DNA of 64,000 nt, taken from Haliclystus octoradiatus (taxonomy: Eukaryota; Cnidaria; Staurozoa; Stauromedusae; Haliclystidae). Below are positions 11,728 to 23,700 of this stretch, piece after piece. The notes beneath the pieces were generated by a model that was given only the letters and a program-made list of their open reading frames with translations, had not been told where the DNA came from and made no database searches. The DNA is taken from the NCBI GenBank assembly GCA_916610825.1, contig OU744446.1:5731309-5795308 (forward strand). Reading direction: 5' to 3'. A program made the translations under genes and the position numbers. Within the stretch, counting starts at the first letter, position 1. Each line of letters opens with the position of its first letter.

Positions 11728-14700
11728 GTAAGGTGATACTTAGCATTTAAAAAATCTCAGCATCCTTATAATAAGTTATACCAATAGTGTTAATAGTCAC
11801 ACGGTCTTTGTTCTGCTATGTATAATCCCCCTGCTCATTATTTGAATTTGTGATAATAGACCATTGTTACCTATTCCATGTTGCATGATTGACGTCGAAG
11901 GATACATAGCATAATTAAAACTGCAAGATGCTCTTTGTCTATAGCCTACTTATTTCTAATAAATATTTCAAATTTTTATTTGTCTGCACACCTTTTTTGT
12001 GAAAACACATTATTTTCTGATATGCAGTGTCTGACAAAGGTTTAGCCGTCCTGAATCTTGAAACATTTTCTTCTGAATATTTTGTTGAGATTTGACCTAT
12101 AAATCAGAAAATTATCAATTTTCTTCTGAATTTGCTCTAGCCGTCCAGGATCTATTTTTGCCGGACCCAGCTGATATAGACCTATGATTTGAAATTGATT
12201 GTAACAGACAGTAATTCAAAGTACCATCAACTACATTATTGTATTATGTTTTGACTGAGAAAGATAGAATTATCTTTTTTCTTGACATAATTTGCATACT
12301 GTTTTGCTTATCAATCTCTTTAAATGTTTTCAGAATACATCCTTATTGATGTCTTTGTTTTAGTTATCAAAAGAGATCAAAACATTTGCGAAATCAGAAG
12401 ATCAATCATCCGATACCTATCCATAAATGCCGCTTTCTATTGTTTAATACAATGCTATTGCTATTACTAATTGTTGATACAAGTGAGGTTCTCTTGGGCG
12501 TGTAATATGATATTTTTCTATAAAAGGCATAAATGGCATCTTTCTAAGATGTTGCTGTACGGTACGATTTTGCATTTGCGATGGTTGACCATTAGATTTT
12601 ATATGCCATGTTTTGTCTTTTAAATCCCAAATGTGTTTGTATTTTTGTGTGCTGGTGCTGTGTTTAAATGTCGCCTTGTGTTATGTAGCCTTGTTTGAAT
12701 GTGCCTTCAGTCGACCCAATGTAGCTTTAGCCTTCTTGGCCTTCTAAAATAATCAATATATATATAAGCCTAGTTTTATTTCCCAACAAAGTATTTTTCT
12801 TTATGAAAATATTACATATATTATTACATTTGCACTGCAAGCACAACCATTTTAATTATCAAAAATATGAAAGCTGGTCCAAGTCTCCCAGTCGTCCTTT
12901 GGAAATTAGTATTTCATTTAAATCACTTTTTATGAAATTAGAATGTTCTATCGCTCAAGAATCGAAATTAGAATGCCATACATGTCTACACCTTTGGGCA
13001 GCTTTTTTTGCTTGAAATTAAAAATTTTAAAAAAAAAATGTATGAGATACAAGGACTTTTATTAATTGCAAAATTGTTTTTCTGTTAGTCATCGTCCACG
13101 GCATGCGGGCTGGAGTATGCCCCCACTGTGTATACATCACCTTTATTTGTGACAGGAATTTGTCAGGTGTTTGAGCCTGTATTACCTGTAACTGTTTTGA
13201 TACACCTAGTATTTTCCATCGCTCCCTGACCTGATCAAAAGCTATCAGACGCTACTAATGCATTCAATCAATGTGTTACTTTTATTACTATACAGTACAT
13301 TAAAAATTCAACACAATCTTATCTTATTGGGTTTAAGTTGCTACAGGATAATTTTAATTTGCTTATTTGTTTATTTTAAAGAATCTTTCTTTCTTAAAGT
13401 TTTCCTTTATGTTGACTGAAATGGACTCTTGCATTCTATAATAATTTGGAATTTATTTAGCTGCCACTCTCCATCTTGTTGGTTCATCGTGCAACGGATT
13501 TGCCTCTAAATCAAGTGATGCTGACTTTTGTTTGATGCTAAGCACCCATCAAAAGGTATGCCTAAATGTAAATTGATTGGATTTGTACATTGGATTGGAT
13601 TTGATTTAATGTGGCTTCAATGGGGCTTGATAAAATGAAGGATTCTGGGACTGTGAGTCCTATAAGGCCAGAACAAATTCAGAAGAAAGTAGAGGAAATA
13701 GTTGTATTCACATTTTTAGAATATGAAGAATAATAAGTTGCTTTCTTTTATTTTGGAGGAAAAGTCAAACGATGCAGTTGCTGTCATTCTTCATGACAAG
13801 AAACCCTGATATAAAAGATGTGAAAACGTTTACGTGCCAGGGTCCGACAAAGCCTGGAAACTTAGAAACCTGGTTTGCGGAAGGCTAAAAAATTCAGAAG
13901 GAAGAGGCAAAATGTTGTGTACATAAATTAAAAACATTAGAAAAATATGAAAAATAAAATTTTGATTTTACAATTTATGTCATTAAAGTTGCTCAAACAT
14001 TTATCTGAAAGTTGAGGTTTGCGGAAAATGAAACATTTTGTCTGACCCTGTTCACGTCAAAACATTTTGAAAGCAAAAATTAGAGTCCCTGAAGGAAAAA
14101 TATTTTATCGCACCCTGTGCTTCAGATCTCTAGAATACCATATTGATTGTTGTGTCATCTCAAAACTTGGCTGTTATTGATATTGAATACATGCTATTCA
14201 CGTTGCTGTGGCTACAAAATAGTTCCAAATTTGAAAGTCTACAATTACCTTAATTTGCAGAGGAGTGGACCGAATCCTTGCACAAACTTCTTTCTCATTG
14301 TTCATGTACGAAGGAAGCATTTAGGTACCAAAGGGATTACGTAAACCCAATCTGAATTCACCAAACTGTGTCTAGATATGTGTTGTTGATTCTTATATAT
14401 TAAATTCCCATCTGAAGAGACATCTTCATTAAATTGAATAACTGACAAAGTAAAGTGAGATTCACTGACTTGCATGTTTTTGTTATCTAATAGGTTGATC
14501 AAAAGTATGAAGCAGTTGTTTATTTACGTCGCTTACAAAAACTGCTAAGGGGATGTGGTAAGTGTTTACCATTTTTGTAGCAAGGCGACTGCTAGCTCAT
14601 TCTTACTAGAAAATGCTTCTATTGTAATTAAACAAATAGTAAACACTTTCTATGCAATATGGGTTATAAAGATTAGTGTTGCGTGATGAGGCACAAGGAA

Positions 14701-17700
14701 GGCGTAAGAAAATCAAGATTTGATATTCTGAAGCCTTTTGACTTTTGAATACCTCATAACAACCCGAGTATCTAATAAAACCATATTGCACAGAAAGTGT
14801 TTATTATTTGGTTTATAAAATAGAAATATCTTATACGTTTTCTACAAAATCCTTCCCTGTGCATGTATAATCATATGTATCGTTATCAATATTTTGAGAA
14901 AAGCTTGAAGCGTTAACTTATGATTTGATCCAATCTTCTTGTTTCCCCGGGTTACCGTTCACCGTAGCCGAATCATGAAATTCATAATTGATTTCGAATT
15001 ACAAGTTGAAGAGTGCCTGTGTGGCGTTTTATTGATAGCGTTTCAATATTAGGGTGGTTTTAATGAAATTTTCACTTTCACTTGTTCTATTTTATAGTAG
15101 TAGTAGTAGTATAGACAGTCACATTATAGGAATGTGCCGTCCCTCTTACGCCTTACATATTTGCTACATAAAGAACGCCACAAAACACGGTCAGACATAG
15201 CTGACAAAGAAACTTTTAAATAACACAATTCACGATACAAAACATTATGAAAAGATACTACTCTACCATAGCCCCGTCGAAGCAACTCCTTCGGTTGCCA
15301 ATGAAGGATGTCATGCAGCGGTTGAGGGGCATACGTCTTTGATCTTTCGATGTGACCTTCTATTTTATAAGAATCAATATAATGTTGTAGAATGATTTGC
15401 TGAAATCTGATTTGTCAAGAGTCATTTTGATATTTTTAGAAAATGTTGAAAATGGGAAGCACTTACACGGAATAACATAATTAAGCTAATCAAATCGTTC
15501 TTCAAATTTCTATCCTGTAAAGTATATTGTTGTAAAATTGTATTGTTATTATATATGTATATCTATATAATTATAAATGTGTGAGGCAAAACATCAATGA
15601 GAGTGCTCAATGCTAAAAGCAGAGCAATATAGAAATTATGACTCAAAGATTACGAGTTCGGACCGAACTCGTAATCTTTGAGTCATAATTTGTATATCTA
15701 TATATTTATAAATCAGTCTTGTGAAAAAAAGCTTTTAGCTTATTCAAAATCTGAATAAATGATGATGATGATGATGATGATGATGTTGTATGTATTAACT
15801 TCTGGACAATGACGGCTAATGGCCAAAACAAGTACTTATCTGCTGCTATATTTATTTTTCTTCCGAGTCAACTTTAAATTGGACTGCGTTTCAAATCAGT
15901 TTTTCCACATCAAATCACTTAATTCCAAAGTTTGAAGCTATTTCATACCCTAACCCAGAAATTTTCGTTTTCAGCTTTTATTCGAAAAGTCTTGGTTATT
16001 AAAGCGAAAGTACCAATTTTGAAATTCAAGGATGAAGTTAGGTATGTATTTGAGTTGCATGTATGGAGGATACTAGGGCTGCATTCTCACCTTCGCAATT
16101 CTCTCAAATGCTTCGTAATTCAGAAGATACGACTTACCTACCTACCCCAAAATTTGATTTGTAATTTAAAAAGCATTTAACATGAATTTCAAAACATATA
16201 CAAAAATATGAGATACAAATATCATAATTTAAATTAGAAAACAATCTTGATAATCAAAACCAGGTTCTCGGGATACCACACTTCGTGACAGTCAGTCAAC
16301 CTGATTCACTCACTTTCTGCTTTTTTCAGCAAATAAAAATACTACTGTATTGTTCAGCTGTATTATACAGGGTCCGACAATAGCAGGAATCCTGGAATCC
16401 TAGATTCCGAAAGTCTAGAGCAAATTCAGAAGAAAATTGGCATTTTTACTGATTTATTGGTCAAACTTCAACAAAAAATTCAGAGAAAAATGTGGAAATG
16501 CCTCTAGGGCTCCAGAAGGCTGAATCTAATGTGGACTCTGGTTTTATATTGCTGTTGCCTGGTTCTAATAATGTTTATAAATATTAATTGTTGTTTATCT
16601 ACTCCTGTTATGTCACAATAACCGGATGAATCATAGTATCCTATGCATTTTAACTTACATGATTTATTGCTATTACTGTGCAGTGAAACCTGTATATAAC
16701 AGCCAGCTACTAGAGGTAGATAAATTGACCACTATAGACAGGTGGCTTTATATACAGGTTTGATTCAATAGAAAATACTATTTTAGACATTGCAAGAGTG
16801 ACCACTATAAACAGGTGGCCGCTGTATAGAGGTAACCGTTATAACAGGTTTGACTGTACCTAAAAATACACACAATGTCTATTTGTCTGTCTATCCCATG
16901 CAATATAGACTACATAGTAATATTCTGCTAAGATAGGTAAAACCCAGGACTTGAAAAACTACGTATCAGCAACTACTTTAGCTAAATCATTGTTTTTTTG
17001 GGATTGAGATTTTGTTATTTGAAAGCTGGCAGAAAAGATGAAAAGAAACATGACTAGCCAATCATTTGTTGTTGTTATTATTATTTTCATTAATTTATTT
17101 TATAGCGGCTGTGATTGTGATATCAACATTAACAATGCGGTGGTAGGACATTAAATAATATCAATTCAAATAATTAACAAGCAAAAGCCTCAGTTTCCTA
17201 TGAGCTGTAGCTTTATGGCGCACAAGACGGCACTTAAGGCGAAAACAAGAAGGCATCAGAAAATCACGAGCCGCTGCAGAAAGTATTTTTCGCTTTTAGG
17301 CTTTCTCCTGAAAGTGACTCTACCAAAATGTTATTGCTTATAGGAAACTGTGCGTCAATTGTTTTCTATTATTAACTAGCACACTAGTGTAATCTTTCAC
17401 ATGACTTTCTTACTCATAAGTTAATGTTTTTAAAAAACTCCTGATCAATTGGAAATTCTTCATCGTGATATGAGGTTTTGAATTACAAGATCGATTGCGT
17501 TTTGAAATCTGGTTTTGTATTTGCGTTGACATGGTGATTTGACATCATAACCTCAAACCAATCAGGTTGATCCAATCAATTTGGTTATTATACAAAACAC
17601 AATAACCTACCATAGTTCCTAGACTACTACCACCACTACTATGCATACGGTAACTTCAATCAGACAAAAGTGGAGATCGTGGAGCGTTAGAGAAAGTTTA

Positions 17701-20700
17701 GAAGAAAGGTGATATTTTTATGATTTGTAGGCTAAATCTTAGCAAACGAATGGAGAAGAAAAAATTGAAGATGCTGAATGATTTTTCAATTCCAAAATAA
17801 TAACCTTTTTGTCAGGCCATGTGTGTAATTAGTATAAGGTACCATCTATTTGATCTGCCAATCGTGTTGAATTAGGAAATAAAATTTGTGTCTTCTCCAA
17901 TATAAAGAAATCACTTCTGTTACTGACATAAATAGTTTTCTATGATTTCCGTGGAGTCTATCCATGCATTGAAATCTTCAGAGTTCACTGTCAATAGTCT
18001 GCAAGCATGAAACCTGAAATTTGCACTGAATTTGCACAACAAAATCAAGTCTAACTTTGCAAGCCCTAAGGGTCTGTACTGTATAACAAAGAAATGAGTC
18101 TGATGAAGTCAAACATGACCATTTTACTGAGATGGATGTTCCACAGGTTGACCATGCTATGGAAGGTGCAACAAAATCATAACATGTTTATCATTTTAAT
18201 CACTTATGTCTGCCGCGTTTAGGAACAATAGTTGAATGTAGCGTTAATACTTTTTTGTTTTTTGTTTTAGGGTATACGGAATACTCACCTTCTAAGAACA
18301 TATTCAAGAGGTAAGACCGGGGAAAAGCAGAATAATGTAATACAGTGAAGCCCTGAATATAACAGCCAACTATGAGAGGTAGATAAATTGACCTCTATGC
18401 CCCTGCGAAAAACAGTTCAGAAGTTCATAAACTCCTGAACTGTTTTTCTCAGGGGTGTTCAGGTGACCTTTATATATACAGGATTAATTTAATAGATAGA
18501 AAATACGATTTTAGATAATGCAAAGTGACCACTATAATATGCAGGCGGCGGCTCTATAGTGGGGACATTAGCAATCACCTGTCCATAATGGTCACTTTAT
18601 AATGCTGTAAATGTTAACTTATATTGAATTTTCTATAGAATGGTCACATCCGTTTAGTGGCCAATATTCTGTAATCTTATAACTGGCTGCTATACATAGG
18701 TTTCACTGTAGGCTACCAAGGCTTTTTTCAGTCATTGCACACAAAATTGACTCTATCATAAAGTTTTATAGTCAAACGCTGTTATCCTGTGTGCATTACG
18801 TCAGAACTCCATGCTGCGACACTCAATCTCACGGAGCAGAACACGGGATAGAGGCTCTTGCGTAGAAGATTTATACTCAGGGTCCAACAAAACGTTCAGC
18901 TTTCTGAAATCCCACAGGCATTTCAACATTTTCTTCTGAATTTTTGTTGTTGAGGTTTGACCATTAAATCATATAATTATCAATTTTCTTATAAATTTGC
19001 TCTAACCTTCTGGATTCTAGGATTGCAGTATTCCTTTTTTTGTCGGACCCTGTTTATACTGCTCAAATGTTGCAATGGTAACCTAAATGATATATGTTGC
19101 CATGAAGTTTAGTCAATGTATATTTAAAATCTATTATCATATTTATGTGATGTAGACCCAAAACTTTTGGAAATCAAATTTACAATCCTGGAAAATAATC
19201 TTTCTAACGGATCCCAAGATGAGACTCTATATTTCATGTAAAGTCCAATCAATGCTTGTTTACATACAGTTGATGATCGTGTTGTTCCTCTCGTGAAAAT
19301 CATTAAACAGTGGGCCAAAGTGCAAGGAATCAACGATGCCAGTCAAGGGACATTATCAAGTTACTCATTGGTATTGATGGTGATTCATTTTTTACAAAGT
19401 AGGTCAATCAATCAATCAGTTGTTTATTTATTTATTTTACTTTGCTTTCATCTATATACAGTGAAACCTGTATGTAACAGACAGCTACGAGAGGTAAATA
19501 AATTGACCATTTTAGACAGGTGGCCTTTATATACAGGTTTGACTATTTTAGACATTGGAAGAGTGACCACTATAGGCAGGTTGCCGCTTTATAGAGGTGA
19601 CCGTTTTAACAGGTTTGATTGTACATTATTTGGTAAAGTAGCTATATACAGTAGCACGTTTAACAAAACAGCGAGTTAGTAGTACGGAACTAGCCAATTC
19701 ACCAAGCCAGGGTAATTGGGGAATCAAAATAGTCTACACATATCTAGAAGTGATGGTGAAACTGAAATGCCAACACTTCCTGTACAAACCGGTACTGGAT
19801 AATTGTTGATGATATGATGTCATAATGATGATGACTTCCTGTATAAACCTTGGCTAATTATGACACATTTTAATCCCATTTTTGACTTCTTGGAGGTCCT
19901 TTCTGTAATTTGAGAATACCTCATTTTATATGCATTTGAGGAAAGAAGGGTTTGAACGTAATAGTGCTGTCATTGTCTATTCTGTCTTTTCTGTGATCGA
20001 CTGACTTGCTAATTCTCCAACAAGTAAAATTTTTAGTAAATGTTTTTAACAGATAGCAACCTGATAGCAACAACTGTTATTCAATTGATGTGCTCATGCG
20101 CAACTGTCATAAAGGCATTCATCGGTCAATGAAAGTCAGAAATAGTTTATGTAACTATTGAATAAGTGTTAGCCTGGCCAAAGCCTTTTCAACCATATGG
20201 TCTGGGAACCAACGTGTGATTTCCACTGAGTTGTTCATATAATTTATGCGTTTATAATTTATAATAATAAATTAAAAATTAATTATATTGAATGTAAACT
20301 ACACATGTATATGAAAGTGCTCAATATTTGGTAAAACAGAGCATTGTAGAATAAGAGATATTCAAAGATGAGGCCAATTCCTTTTTCTGTTACTCAGAGT
20401 TTCACACGTTTAATTGCAAGCTTTAGACAGTAATACTAAAAATTAAAAACGCGCAATTACTCATATCAATACATACGTGAACAATGAAATAGATTGCTAT
20501 TGTTTATTTATAAATGGTTAGTGTTAATTGTCTACGTTCTATCAGATTCGCTGGTTCTCAGGTAGTTCTATGTTTTTCCTGATTTGAAATTTCTCAAATA
20601 GAATGTATTCTCATGGCGGCATTTTGATATGAGTTTTGATGTGATTTTATAGATAATGCGTTAATAATTTATAATTTAGGTTTTATTATCATTAAGTTCA

Positions 20701-23700
20701 TTATGACGGCTGATAGATATGAAATGTTTGACGAATAGCTGTTATTTTATGCTGATTGATGTTTTGTGACAGTGTATAAATCAGGTGTAGATAATTTAAC
20801 AAATTTATATAGGCGTTATTTTTTTTCGATGTGCAGAAAATGCCATGTTATCTCACAGACCCTATGATTTCATTACTAAACCTCGTGGCAGGTACACTGG
20901 CTAGATAAATGTGTGTCAAATTCAATATTATTTGTGGAACATATGACACTGAATAGAGTAATAAATAACCCAGTCAAAAGTAAAAAGAAGACATTCAGTT
21001 CCTTCTCATTATCATTGCTATTAAATATTGATACTGGTTGTTGTTGTTGCTTATATCTAGGTGGATGCAAGCCTCCAATCTTAGCCTCTTTGCAACGAGA
21101 CTATTCTGTAAGTCAAGTTATAAAACTAACAAATCCCCTGTGAATAATTAATGAGATCATAAACATTACGTTGTGGGTTCATAAACAGTTCATGAACAGT
21201 TCACGAATAGGTTCATGATTGTGAAATTCCCCAAACTTTTATGAAATATCCAACTAAACTGCAGTTAACATCTACTAACATTTGAATAATTCAAATTAAA
21301 GAACAGCATTGGTGTCAATTAAGTATTTGTGACCTCATTTATGAATTTTTCACAAAAATCTACCAACTTTCGGGAAGCAAAATTATAGAAAAATGACGTT
21401 CTTTGTTTGCTATATTAGATGTTCTCGTATTGGCGCTATTTTGATATTAACTTATTATCGGTTTTCATTAAAAAATATTCAGATATCCTTGGCTTCTAAT
21501 AAACCTAATTCAACTGCAAGTTGAATAAAACAGAGCTAACATCAGTTTCAATATTAACCAACATCAAAACACAATCAATCTTGTTTGAATTATGTTGTGT
21601 CTTGTGTTGGATGTCATGCAATGTTGTCTTATCCAGTTAAAATCGTATTCTGAATAATGCTTTACAAAAGCTGTCAATCCATTTCAAATCGATGCACCCC
21701 CTTTTGCAAAGAAATGTGTTGAGTTCATGAACTGTTCATGAACACGTTCTAAGCAGTTTGTGAACAGTTCACAAACAGTTTATGGACGCTAAATGAGATA
21801 ATTTTCATGGACGTTCTTTATAAACTGTTCATGACTGTTCATGAAAGTTCATAAAAATTAAGCCATTTAATGATCATGAACAACAGCTCATGAGTTCATG
21901 AACATTTCATAAACATTAAATGTCCTAATTTTGATGAACAGTTCTTGAAAAATGCTCATGAAATTTGGCACATTTAACGTTCATGAACTGTTTTCAAGGT
22001 GTTTTTAATGACCAGTTAAGGAGTTCATTAAGTCAACAAAATTTTCCCGCAGGGGAATGGTATCTTGTAAAACAGTTCATAAATCCATGAATGTTTGATT
22101 TCATCAACATTTTAAAAATTTGAACTGTTCGTGGAGTAACACCTGCATAGGATACCTTTTCAAAGTTTTATATTTATGTATTTTTTATTATGCCAACAGG
22201 ATTATTTCTCAACAGACATTGAAGTTGATCAACTACCTCAATTTGATCCTTCAGATTTTATCCCATTAAATCGGTACGTCTTATTAAATTGTATATTTTC
22301 CTTTTAATGAAAATATTCATTAAATAGCTTTGCCTACTGCAAATTCCAATCATGTCTACTGATGCACACAGATACAAAAAAGATATGCCGTCAAACTTGT
22401 TTTAACGGTCACCCTATACAGAGGCCACACCTGTCTATAGTGATCACTCTTGGTATGCAGGGTTCAACAAAAAGTTCAGCCTTCTTGGCTTCTTGAAGCC
22501 TAGAACATTTCAACATTTTCTTCTGAATTTGTTTGCTAAAGTACGACTTATAAATAAATCAGAAGAATATCTATTTTCTTCTGAGCTAGCTCTAGCCTTC
22601 CGGAATCTAGGATTCCAACTTCTGTCAGACCATATTTGTATGTCAAAATAACATTTTCTATTCAATCAACCCTGTATATAAAGGCACCTGCATAGTAAGT
22701 AATGTAGACTGCGTCGCCCTACCAAAGGCACCCGTACCACTTCTCTATTTCTAAAGGAGTGGCTCTTTTCCCTAAGAGCATTGATTTTAAACGCTCTTTA
22801 CTGATCTCAGCCGCAACACTGCATATCAATTTCAACAGATTTCATGGCAGATAGGTCTCGATTGTCAATGAGCAAGGATGCGCCGCAGCTACCCACAATG
22901 CAATTCCCTCTGGACCATTCCATCCGCCATCCTCAGATGGTACTCATTTGATGTTTCATGATAAAGTCAAGGCTGAGTTGACCTTCGAAGGATTTGAATA
23001 TGTATTGGATATGTATGATATTTTGAATATGTATGATATGACCCGATCTGAAATTCGGTTGCTCTGCCACCTGAACTAATCCTCCTCAACCCCGCACCTG
23101 CATAAAGTGGTCAACTTATATTCTTCTGGTAGCCGGCTGTTATTTACAGGTTTTGTCTGTACGTTAATTTTCTTCATGATTTATTTTCTTTTATGTAGGT
23201 CATCCAACTCTCAATTAATTGGGGAATTGCTTTGTGGTTTCTTTGAATACTTTGCTGTACATTACAGGTATGTAGGCTACACTTGAGAAAAAATTCACTG
23301 AATTCATGAGCTTTACGAACGTTCATTAACACCTTATAAACAATTTCTGAACATTAAACTTTTTTAAATGTATTTTTTATGTTTATTTTCACTTTATCCA
23401 CTGCTTGTTTTTCATGAACAGTTCATGAAAATTGGACCATTTAACGTTCATAAACTGTTCTCACTTGGAACGTTCATTTTAAGCTATCATTGTGAGCTTG
23501 CAAAATAGTAATTATGTCCATGCTGCGTTGAATGTTAATATAACAAAGCCACTGTGAAACACAATCCATGGAAGGTTTATGAACAGATTCATGGCAAGAA
23601 GGCCTTATAATGTGCATGAAATGTCGATAAACTATTCATGAACTGTTCAACAGATGTTCATGAAGTTGTTCATAGACTGCCAATATACCATTTATGAAAT

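Larger units (their letters stand above)
22388..23159 (-). mobile_element. pogo-like MITE, family A, copy 6, carrying two nested insertions
   Basis: Read on the minus strand the family A sequence is continuous once the hAT MITE at 22458-22634 and the SINE at 22695-23093 are skipped: the right end reads ACAGGTTTTGTCTG before TA at 23160, the left end GTCAAACTTGTTTTAACGG. Both insertions carry their own duplications of family A sequence. Fills most of the intron between two TENT2 exons. Confidence 0.85.
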
